Program-made: the position numbers and the translations under genes
Notes under the pieces: generated by a model
Told to the model about the DNA's origin: nothing
Databases searched by the model: none
Seen by the model: the letters and a program-made list of their open reading frames with translations, nothing else
Assembly (NCBI GenBank): GCA_964589725.1
Contig: CAZPUJ010000078.1
Span: 1-5,218, forward strand
Source: CAYSHJ01 sp964589725
GTDB lineage: Bacteria > Planctomycetota > Planctomycetia > Planctomycetales > Planctomycetaceae
Length of the DNA stretch: 5,218 nt
Reading direction: 5' to 3'
Shown: piece by piece, positions 1-5,218 of the stretch
Layout: each line of letters begins with the position of its first letter
How positions within the stretch are numbered: position 1 is the first letter of the stretch

Positions 1-1
1 C

Positions 2-733
2 CGCCGGACGTCGCCGTTACTGAGCATGTACTGGTCGCCCAATGGACTCTTGGTGACGACCGACATGGAACGTGGTTTGATCGGTTGGCAATTCGGCAGC
101 TCGGAACCGGAACGCGTTGAGATGCCCGGACTCGCGACTCCGGCCATCTGCATCGCTTTTCGGCCGGCGGTTCAGCACTTGGAATTGGTGATGGGACTGC
201 GCGACGGGTCGCTGATTTTTCTGGATCAAAAGGGATCGAAGCAGTTCAAGCCCGATCACCGTGGCCCGGTAAAGCACGTGATGTATTCGCGCGATGGCCG
301 CTGGTTAATCACGGCGGGAGCCGATGGGAAACTCATTTGGCGAGACGCGGCGTCACGCAACGTAGCCAGCGCCGTGAAGGCTCACGACGCGGAGATCAGC
401 CAAGTTTTGTTTTCGTCCGACGGACGACTCCTGGTCTCCGCCGATTGGAACGGACAAATCAAAGTCTGGGACGCGACCAGTCGCATGCCGCTGAAGTCAT
501 TCGAGCAACCCGAGGCAGTGTCCGGATTAGGCTGGTTCCATTCGCAGTTGGTCAGCAGCGCTTGGGACGGAACGCTGCATGTTTGGTCCTTTGATTCAGG
601 GACGTGTGTGCGAGTCATCAGCACGGGGCAGCCGATTCATGGCTTGACGGTCGACCCGCACACTCAGCGGATCGCAACGGTCAGCCTGGATCGCGCGGTG
701 CGATTGTGGGATCTGGTCGACAAGCGTCAGTGA
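2..733 (+). CDS. WD40 repeat beta-propeller protein (5' partial)
   Basis: The frame is open to the left edge, so this is the C-terminal 243 residues of a longer protein. An ATG at 26 lies inside a propeller strand (LLSMYWSPNGLLVTTD) and is unlikely to be the true start. At least six WD40 blades can be traced, numbering from that ATG: about 1-21, 41-67, 78-108 (GPVKHVMYSRDGRWLITAGADGKLI core), 120-150 (AEISQVLFSSDGRLLVSAD, ending VWD), 165-188 (ending VWS) and 204-230 (ending LWD). Blades 3 to 6 keep the usual pattern of hydrophobic strand, S/D-x-D/H-G-R, strand, D-G turn and W-D. WD40 propellers act as protein-interaction scaffolds; nothing visible gives a specific partner. In planctomycetes such domains are often fused to kinase, sigma-factor or cytochrome-type N-terminal modules, which would lie outside the window. 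The visible part has no C-terminal membrane helix. Family call is firm; function is unknown. Confidence 0.9.
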   Translation, partial: RRTSPLLSMYWSPNGLLVTTDMERGLIGWQFGSSEPERVEMPGLATPAICIAFRPAVQHLELVMGLRDGSLIFLDQKGSKQFKPDHRGPVKHVMYSRDGRWLITAGADGKLIWRDAASRNVASAVKAHDAEISQVLFSSDGRLLVSADWNGQIKVWDATSRMPLKSFEQPEAVSGLGWFHSQLVSSAWDGTLHVWSFDSGTCVRVISTGQPIHGLTVDPHTQRIATVSLDRAVRLWDLVDKRQ

Positions 734-735
734 GT

Positions 736-780
736 GTCGCAACTGTGGGAGTTCCGACTGTGGCCGTTCCGACTGTGCCG
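736..780. repeat. Degenerate 15-bp tandem repeat after the WD40 stop
   Basis: Two adjacent 15-mers, GTTCCGACTGTGGCC (751-765) and GTTCCGACTGTGCCG (766-780), are identical over their first 12 bases. The preceding 15 bases (736-750) match the unit at 10 of 15 positions, and a partial copy (AATGTGGC, 781-788) follows. The array begins three bases after the WD40 stop codon. In another frame it would read as VATVG-VPTVA-VPTVP. The rest of the 188-bp gap up to 921 shows no convincing gene, and no hairpin followed by a T-run that would mark a terminator. Confidence 0.6.
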
Positions 781-921
781 AATGTGGCAGCGCGGACCGT
801 CGCCATGTTGCTTTTCAGGTTCAACTTATGTTGATTTCGGGGGACTTGGTAGAGGACGGCCTATGCTTGAGCAACGGCTCCCCGCTCCTTACTGACTGGC
901 GCGAGATCACAAGGTCTGGTC

Positions 922-1230
922 ATGAATCTACCCATTTCCGCTCAGAATCGTGAGTTGTCCTCTCCCCGGCTGGTCAGTTCGTCGACGATCCTGCTGCTGA
1001 GCGGCGTATTGTTTGGCTTATGTGTCAGCGAGGCTATTTCACGCGACATCAAGACGACGTTTCTCCTGGCGGGAACCACCGGTTTGTTGGCTTACCTCGG
1101 ACTAGGGATGGTCAAACGAGCCCATCACGAAACCCAGCAGCGCATCGCCATTATGCATGTCGAAGAGCGTCTCGATCGACACGCAAACCCTGATCCGCGG
1201 TCCTCAGATCAAATCGAAACTCCGGTCTGA
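922..1230 (+). CDS. Small membrane protein of unknown function, two predicted helices
   Basis: A 102-residue protein that I do not recognise. Residues about 21-39 (SSTILLLSGVLFGLCVSEA) and 45-64 (TTFLLAGTTGLLAYLGLGMV) look like two membrane-spanning helices joined by a short polar turn (ISRDIK). A charged tail of about 37 residues follows (KRAHHETQQRIAIMHVEERLDRH, then a polar end). The basic residues after helix 2 suggest a cytoplasmic C terminus by the positive-inside rule, making it a helical hairpin in the inner membrane. A weak AAGG at 911-914, 7 bases before the ATG, could serve as ribosome binding site. Its stop lies 12 bp from the stop of the convergent sugar kinase. It could belong to the same transcript as the WD40 gene, but the gap argues against assuming that. 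The hydrophobic pattern supports a real gene; there is no functional clue. Confidence 0.6.
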   Translation: MNLPISAQNRELSSPRLVSSSTILLLSGVLFGLCVSEAISRDIKTTFLLAGTTGLLAYLGLGMVKRAHHETQQRIAIMHVEERLDRHANPDPRSSDQIETPV

Positions 1231-1242
1231 AGCCGCGCTGGA

Positions 1243-2184
1243 TCAGGACGACTCGCAGACCTCGCAAGGAACGACCGGCGTTGCTCCCGGTTGCGATGCC
1301 ACGAACGCTCCCAGTCGATTCGCCAACGCCACGGTCCGCGCCGGCGGCCAGTCGTTGAGCCACCCCCACAACAACCCTGCCGAGCACGCATCACCGGCAC
1401 CGACATTGTCGGCAAGTGGCTGTCGCGGGAATTGGTCAACGGTTCCACGAACGCCACCCGCGCGAGTGAATAACTGTGTGCCGTGCTCCCCGTGCGTGAC
1501 AACAACCTGCCGTAGTCCGGTGAATGTAAACGTTTCCAACAGTCGCCGCGCTCCGCCGCTCGTTTCGTCACCAAGACACCGATCATCCGACGGTCCGTCC
1601 GACAGACCAAGCAGTCGCAAGACGATTGGCAACTCGTCCTCGTTGAGTTTGATGGCCGTTGCCCGTTGGGCTCCCAGCCGCAACGACGGTGTGTCGAAAA
1701 AGGTCACACGTAGATTCACGTCAAACAATCGAACGGCTTGTGGAGCGTGCTCGAGAAATCGTTGGATCGTGGCTTGCGAGACTGCGGATCTCTGCGCCAG
1801 CGTCCCGAACACGACGGCGTCACATGCCGACGCAAGCTGCTCCCACGCTGGCGTCCAGGCTAAGTGGTCCCACGCCGTGTCTTTCAGAAACGTGTACGTC
1901 GGCTCGCCGTCGCGCAGCGTGATGTCCACGCGACCGGTCGGATGCTCGGAGTCGACCTGAACGAACTCCGTCGACAACCCGTGTTGTGTCAGTTCGCGCA
2001 GCAGTCCGCGCCCCAGGTCATCGACTCCCACGCTGCTGGCGACAATACCACGACCGCCACCGGCCGAACAGAGTTGATGCGCGTGGTACGCCACGTTGAG
2101 TGGTGCTCCACCCAAAATGGCTCGATCGGGAAACACATCGAACAAGGATTCGCCCAGTCCGACGATCGTGAAAGCTCGCGGCAT
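1243..2184 (-). CDS. PfkB-family carbohydrate kinase, probable fructokinase
   Basis: A complete cytoplasmic ribokinase-fold kinase of 313 residues, within the usual 290-330 range for the family. It is expected to phosphorylate a sugar, most likely fructose to fructose-6-phosphate, using ATP. Sequence support: N-terminal strand IVGLGESLFDVFP (7-19); PfkB signature 1 region LGGAPLNVAYHAHQL (24-38), with the glycine pair and Asn that contact sugar; SSVGVDDLGRGLLRELTQHGL (50-70); TAWDHL (103-108); FDVNLR (154-159), the fructokinase-type FDxNLR; KLNEDEL (179-185); and signature 2 DNVGAGDACSAGLL (259-272), with the GAGD anion hole and catalytic base Asp265. The C-terminal ASQPGATPVVP is typical of fructokinases. 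The frame stays open upstream to 2415, but homology starts at MPRAF and the extension would overlap the neighbouring gene, so the ATG at 2184 is chosen. It lies 61 bp downstream of the DUF11 gene on the same strand, so a shared transcript is likely. Ribokinase, 2-keto-3-deoxygluconate kinase or another sugar specificity cannot be excluded. Confidence 0.92.
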   Translation of the reverse strand: MPRAFTIVGLGESLFDVFPDRAILGGAPLNVAYHAHQLCSAGGGRGIVASSVGVDDLGRGLLRELTQHGLSTEFVQVDSEHPTGRVDITLRDGEPTYTFLKDTAWDHLAWTPAWEQLASACDAVVFGTLAQRSAVSQATIQRFLEHAPQAVRLFDVNLRVTFFDTPSLRLGAQRATAIKLNEDELPIVLRLLGLSDGPSDDRCLGDETSGGARRLLETFTFTGLRQVVVTHGEHGTQLFTRAGGVRGTVDQFPRQPLADNVGAGDACSAGLLWGWLNDWPPARTVALANRLGAFVASQPGATPVVPCEVCESS

Positions 2185-2195
2185 GAGATGTCTGG

Positions 2196-2201
2196 CTTCC
2201 T
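2196..2201 (-). promoter_or_regulatory. Probable ribosome binding site of the sugar kinase
   Basis: On the minus strand AGGAAG lies 11 bases before the ATG at 2184. The spacing is a little long, but the site sits inside the 61-bp gap after the upstream stop codon and supports the 2184 start over the upstream in-frame ATG at 2415. Confidence 0.45.
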
Positions 2202-2245
2202 GGCAGAACCTCAGCGACGGTGAATCGCGAACAATCCGTTGCCTA

Positions 2246-4846
2246 CTAATTCGTCCCGCTGGCGAAGACGATGACGGCTTCTTCGTGCGTAAGCGGCTTA
2301 CGGAACTGATCGGACCGGAGTTCCACCTGCAACTTCGAGTCGCCCGCCTCGACCGCTTGGAACGAAAGGTCCAGCGCGACGTTTCCTTGACCGCCGATTT
2401 CGGAGATTGGCTCAAAGATAATTTCCCGGCCGCTCAAGGTGTGGCTAACCGGGCCACGCGCGGAGAGGAATTGCAACTCCGCCGGAACCGTCACTCGCAC
2501 CGACACGTTCGAGGCCGCGCCGGAGCCTTTGTTCTTGATCTGCATTCGCACGCTGAATTTTTCACCCTTCGAATAGGCTTCGGCCTTTTCGGTGAAGTCG
2601 ACTCCCAACACGGCGACGCCGATCGCGCGGAATTGGTAATCGATGGCCGCGCCTTTGCGGCCGCTTTCGGTAATCTGCACCGAGCCGGCATGATTTCCGA
2701 TCGACCTGGGCACGACCTTCAACGTCAGCGACAACGTGTCCGTCGGCGACAGCAGCGGGATGTGCCACGTGACGGTACGCTGTCGCGTGTCAAAACGGCC
2801 GCCGTTCGAGGCGGAGATGAACTCGACGGAGCTGGGCAGCGATTCGACCACGATCGTGTTAGCCGTGGGATTCAGCGAATTGTTCGTCAGTCGATTCTCA
2901 AATTCGATCGGCCGGCCGACATACCAACTGGTTTGGCCTTGTCTGCTCAGGCTGACCAGTTGTCCGATAACGTTGATCTCGACTTGCGTCTCGGCGGAGG
3001 TGGCTCCGTCGGTCGACAGCACCGCTTTGTTGATCGCTTTGCCCGCTCGAACGGTCGACAGCGGCAATTGGATCGTTTGCGTCTTTCCCGCTGGGAGCGT
3101 GCCGATCTCGTATTCGATATCTCGTTCGGACACATCGGGCAGTTTCAGATTTTCGGGAATCAGATTCCGGAGCACAACACGATGCGCTTCGACGGTGCCG
3201 GTGTTCTTGACCTCGAAGTTGAGCGTCACGGTCTCGCCCAAACGGGCTTGCGGAGCAGCGGCCAATTTCATCGTCAGCTTGGGAGAGCCGACCGTCGTCT
3301 TGGCCGCGATCTCCGTCTGAAAGTTGACCCTCGCAATGCTACCGACTTGGCCTTCCGTCACGGGAACGACCTTGACCGAAATTTCCTTTTGAGTGCCTGG
3401 CTTGATCTCGGAAAAACGCCAGATCAGTTTCTTGCCGGACAGCGCGGCTTGCGGAAACGTGCCCGACAAGTTGGTTCCCTTTGGAATTTGATCTTCGACC
3501 ACGACTTCGCGAGCCGAACTCTCGCCGACATTCTTGATCACGATCGTGTAGACCATCGGTTGACCGAGCGTCGCGTTGGGTGGAGCGATCTTTTCGATCT
3601 TCAACTCCGGTCGTTGCGGGCCGCGCGGCGCGTCGGAGCGGAGCGTCCCTTCGCCGCTGAGCGTTTCCGACTCGGCGTCCATTTCCAGAGGTGCGGCGGT
3701 GACGGGTTTAAGCCGGCCGGGCTGAATCGCATTTTCAGCACGGTCACTGTTCGACGCCGGTTTGCGGAAACTGGAATCGTTTTCGTCGAACACAGGCGCT
3801 GACGCTGAGTTGTTGGCGTTAAGCGTGCTGCGCAGCGGCTTGGGTGTCGGCATATCGGCGTCCGGAAACGGTGCCAGCTCCGGTGGGTCTTCGGCCGGCG
3901 GAACAGGTGGATCGGGATTGAGTTTCTGGGCACGAGACGGCTGCGGTCGGTTGTCGGCGAACACGTTGTCGTCGTCATTCGATGGCGACTTTTTCGTCGA
4001 CGCTGCGGTCGGCGTGTCCGCGAAGGCTGGCACGGCCGGCACAATTTCCGAAACCGCTGGTTCCCGCTGACCGCCGGTCAGCATGATCGGCTCACGCGAT
4101 AACGAGGCCGTCTTCGCTTCGGTGTTCGTTGTGAGGCGATCAATCTCGGCGAGCACCGCTTCCGGCGTGTCTTCGATCAGTTCATACGACACGGGGATAT
4201 CGGCCGCCTCTGTGGCTTTTTGTCGAGCATCGTCGGTCAGACCGGCGTCGAGCAGTCGCCGCGCCTGCTGTAACAATTCCTGTGCTCTTTCCTTCGCGGC
4301 CATCCTCGATTTGGAGCGTGTTTTGGCCGGCTTGTCTAACGCAGCGGCATGTGCCGGCATCTCCGGCGCGGTGGTGGTTTGTTCGTCCGTGGAATCATTC
4401 AACGTCAGATCGACGTGCGGAGCCATATTCTTCGGCTTCGGTTCCGACTGCTCGCCGAACGGGTTCGCATCGGTGTCGTCCAGATCAAGCGACGGAAGTC
4501 TGCGACCCGTCGTGCCAGTGCGGCTCGCGGCCGTCGAGTTTTTCGCCGGGAGATCATCCAGTGCTGTATTACCGATGTCTTCTTCGGCGAACGGATCGAG
4601 CTTGCGGGGCTGTGCCGTAAAACGGCGCGGCTCGGTGTTGCCTTGCGGGACGTCGCCATCGGCCGCGGTTTTGTCGAGGTCGTCCAGTTTCGACGGCGGC
4701 TTGAAATCCTCCAGTCGCTTTTTGGCATCGCCGTTGTTGGTCGTGCTACGGTCGAGGTTGCGTTGAACCTGCAGAACAATCAGCAGCCCCAACCCGACGA
4801 CGCCCGCAAGCACCGTCAATTTCCAAATCGAATTTGAGCTTCGCAT
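2246..4846 (-). CDS. Membrane-anchored protein with four DUF11-like repeats
   Basis: An 866-residue envelope protein, complete in the window. Residues 9-28 (WKLTVLAGVVGLGLLIVLQV core) form an uncleaved-looking N-terminal membrane anchor, so the rest should face the periplasm. Residues about 35-180 are polar and low in complexity. Residues about 183-238 form a helical segment (ERAQELLQQARRLLDAGLTDDARQKA, then EDTPEAVLAEIDRL), TPR-like in pattern. Residues 240-410 are a Pro/Asp/Ser-rich, probably disordered linker. The C-terminal half holds four beta-sandwich repeats, at about 413-513, 523-626, 628-743 and 744-863. They show the DUF11/CARDB pattern: x-x-G-x-x-V-x-Y/F-x-I/V-x-V/I-K-N-x-G, then V-x-D/R-x-(I/V)-P, then W-x-(I/F)-(G-x-L). 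Examples are YTIVIKNVGESSAREVVVED and LNFEVKNTGTVEAHRVVLRN. There are no catalytic motifs, no LPXTG and no lipobox, so a structural, adhesive or scaffolding role is inferred. The ATG at 4846 is preferred over the in-frame ATG at 4912 because a good Shine-Dalgarno precedes it and the anchor then starts near residue 9. It is the likely first gene of a unit with the sugar kinase. Confidence 0.9.
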   Translation of the reverse strand: MRSSNSIWKLTVLAGVVGLGLLIVLQVQRNLDRSTTNNGDAKKRLEDFKPPSKLDDLDKTAADGDVPQGNTEPRRFTAQPRKLDPFAEEDIGNTALDDLPAKNSTAASRTGTTGRRLPSLDLDDTDANPFGEQSEPKPKNMAPHVDLTLNDSTDEQTTTAPEMPAHAAALDKPAKTRSKSRMAAKERAQELLQQARRLLDAGLTDDARQKATEAADIPVSYELIEDTPEAVLAEIDRLTTNTEAKTASLSREPIMLTGGQREPAVSEIVPAVPAFADTPTAASTKKSPSNDDDNVFADNRPQPSRAQKLNPDPPVPPAEDPPELAPFPDADMPTPKPLRSTLNANNSASAPVFDENDSSFRKPASNSDRAENAIQPGRLKPVTAAPLEMDAESETLSGEGTLRSDAPRGPQRPELKIEKIAPPNATLGQPMVYTIVIKNVGESSAREVVVEDQIPKGTNLSGTFPQAALSGKKLIWRFSEIKPGTQKEISVKVVPVTEGQVGSIARVNFQTEIAAKTTVGSPKLTMKLAAAPQARLGETVTLNFEVKNTGTVEAHRVVLRNLIPENLKLPDVSERDIEYEIGTLPAGKTQTIQLPLSTVRAGKAINKAVLSTDGATSAETQVEINVIGQLVSLSRQGQTSWYVGRPIEFENRLTNNSLNPTANTIVVESLPSSVEFISASNGGRFDTRQRTVTWHIPLLSPTDTLSLTLKVVPRSIGNHAGSVQITESGRKGAAIDYQFRAIGVAVLGVDFTEKAEAYSKGEKFSVRMQIKNKGSGAASNVSVRVTVPAELQFLSARGPVSHTLSGREIIFEPISEIGGQGNVALDLSFQAVEAGDSKLQVELRSDQFRKPLTHEEAVIVFASGTN

Positions 4847-4850
4847 GGGA

Positions 4851-4857
4851 TTCCTTT
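4851..4857 (-). promoter_or_regulatory. Ribosome binding site that sets the DUF11 gene start
   Basis: The minus strand reads AAAGGAA here, with core AAGGA ending five bases before the ATG at 4846. It is the best Shine-Dalgarno match in the window and is the main reason for choosing this start over the ATG at 4912, which would add 22 polar residues before the membrane anchor. Confidence 0.65.
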
Positions 4858-4950
4858 CCCCCGTGGTCTGCGGCCCGCTCTGCGAGCCTCGCGACAGACA
4901 GAATCCAAACACTGGCAGCGTTACATAGCAGATGGGCGAAAACCGGAAAA

Positions 4951-4973
4951 GCCGAGTTTCAGGAAATCTCGGC
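4951..4973. promoter_or_regulatory. Interrupted palindrome in the divergent intergenic region, possible operator
   Basis: GCCGAG (4951-4956) and CTCGGC (4968-4973) are perfect inverted repeats. The symmetry resumes for TT and AA after one mismatch, around a five-base centre. The element lies between two divergent genes, about 104 bp upstream of the DUF11 start and 44 bp upstream of the GNAT start. The position and 17-bp centre-to-centre spacing of the half-sites suit a dimeric repressor, but a hairpin in a 5' leader is equally possible. The remainder of the 171-bp gap contains no gene that I can see and no convincing paired -35/-10 promoter. Confidence 0.35.
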
Positions 4974-5017
4974 GACCGCTTGGTGCTTTGGCAGATTGAC
5001 GATTACAGTCAGCGTCC

Positions 5018-5218
5018 ATGCCGATCGTCCTCATTCGACAAGCTGGACCACAAGACGAAGAGGTCATCGTCGACTTTAACTGCCGGCTGGCTTCCGAGAG
5101 CGAGAACCTGCAACTCGATCGGCCCACCGTGCAGATTGGCGTGCGAAATCTGTTGGCCAATTCGCGTCACGGCCGGTATTTTGTGGCGAGCCTTGGTGGG
5201 CGCATCGTTGGACAAATG
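5018..5218 (+). CDS. GNAT-family N-acetyltransferase (3' partial)
   Basis: The N-terminal 67 residues of a protein that runs off the right edge with no stop. It begins MPIVLIRQAGPQDEEVIVDF, the usual GNAT opening of strand 1 (LIRQA), a turn and helix 1 (PQDEEVIVDFNCRLASES). A linker helix follows (TVQIGVRNLLAN, about 37-48), then the strand pair RYFVASLGGRIVGQM (53-67), matching the family's x-Y-F-V-A-x-x-x-G-x-I-V-G-x. GNAT enzymes transfer an acetyl group from acetyl-CoA to an amine; the R/Q-x-x-G-x-G/A pyrophosphate-binding loop would lie past the window, so substrate and activity cannot be judged. An in-frame TGA at 4997-4999 leaves this ATG as the only ATG start available. No clear Shine-Dalgarno precedes it, which is common in planctomycetes. 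It is divergent from the DUF11 gene. Confidence 0.8.
   Translation, partial: MPIVLIRQAGPQDEEVIVDFNCRLASESENLQLDRPTVQIGVRNLLANSRHGRYFVASLGGRIVGQM

Noticed and set aside
828..953. 41-codon open frame starting in the gap after the WD40 gene
   Set aside because: It overlaps the start of the 922-1230 gene, has no ribosome binding site and resembles no known protein; it is short enough to be chance.
1204..1230. TCAGATC / GGTCTGA inverted repeat near the convergent gene ends, considered as a bidirectional terminator
   Set aside because: The stem is only 7 bp with one G-T pair and a 13-base loop, it lies inside coding sequence, and no T-run follows on either strand.
2185..2415. 77-residue N-terminal extension of the sugar kinase
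   Set aside because: It overlaps the end of the upstream gene, is Arg/Ser-rich and shadow-like, and lies before the expected first strand of the kinase fold. The ATG at 2184 with AGGAAG upstream fits better.
2096..3802. A 568-codon open frame on the plus strand opposite the DUF11 gene
   Set aside because: It is antisense to a gene with clear domain homology. Its translation is very rich in Arg, Asp, Gln and Gly with no recognisable domain, as expected from the complement of a GC-rich coding region.
4847..4912. 22-residue N-terminal extension of the DUF11 protein
   Set aside because: The internal ATG at 4846 has a good Shine-Dalgarno at proper spacing and puts the membrane anchor close to the N terminus, as usual.
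4922..4930. TGCTATGTA on the minus strand, resembling an extended -10 promoter element upstream of the DUF11 gene
   Set aside because: No acceptable -35 hexamer lies at 16-18 bp, and planctomycete promoter consensus is not well enough known to call it from one element.

Overview
The window is most likely from a planctomycete chromosome, of the Pirellula/Rhodopirellula type. This is inferred from the style of the proteins: a WD40 repeat protein, and a large membrane-anchored protein with a long disordered linker and tandem DUF11-type beta-sandwich repeats. Moderately high GC and mostly weak Shine-Dalgarno signals fit this, but no rRNA or marker gene is present to prove it.

Layout. (1) Positions 2-733, plus strand: the C-terminal part of a WD40 beta-propeller protein, running in from the left edge. 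(2) 734-921: a short gap holding a degenerate 15-bp tandem repeat just after the WD40 stop codon. (3) 922-1230, plus strand: a 102-residue protein of unknown function with two predicted membrane helices. (4) 1243-2184, minus strand: a complete PfkB-family sugar kinase, best called a fructokinase, ending tail-to-tail 12 bp from gene 3. (5) 2246-4846, minus strand: an 866-residue membrane-anchored protein with four DUF11-like repeats, 61 bp upstream of the kinase and probably co-transcribed with it. (6) 4847-5017: a divergent intergenic region with a 23-bp interrupted palindrome. (7) 5018 to the right edge, plus strand: the N-terminal 67 residues of a GNAT-family acetyltransferase, cut off by the window end.

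How the genes work together. The only likely transcription unit fully inside the window is the minus-strand pair (DUF11 protein, then sugar kinase). No biochemical link between a periplasm-facing adhesin-like or scaffold protein and a cytoplasmic sugar kinase is evident, so the pairing may be incidental. The WD40 protein and the small membrane protein point the same way, but a 188-bp gap makes a shared transcript uncertain. There is no sign of an RNA gene, CRISPR array, insertion sequence, phage gene or defence system. I judge this an ordinary chromosomal region; the DUF11 protein's architecture is its most distinctive content.
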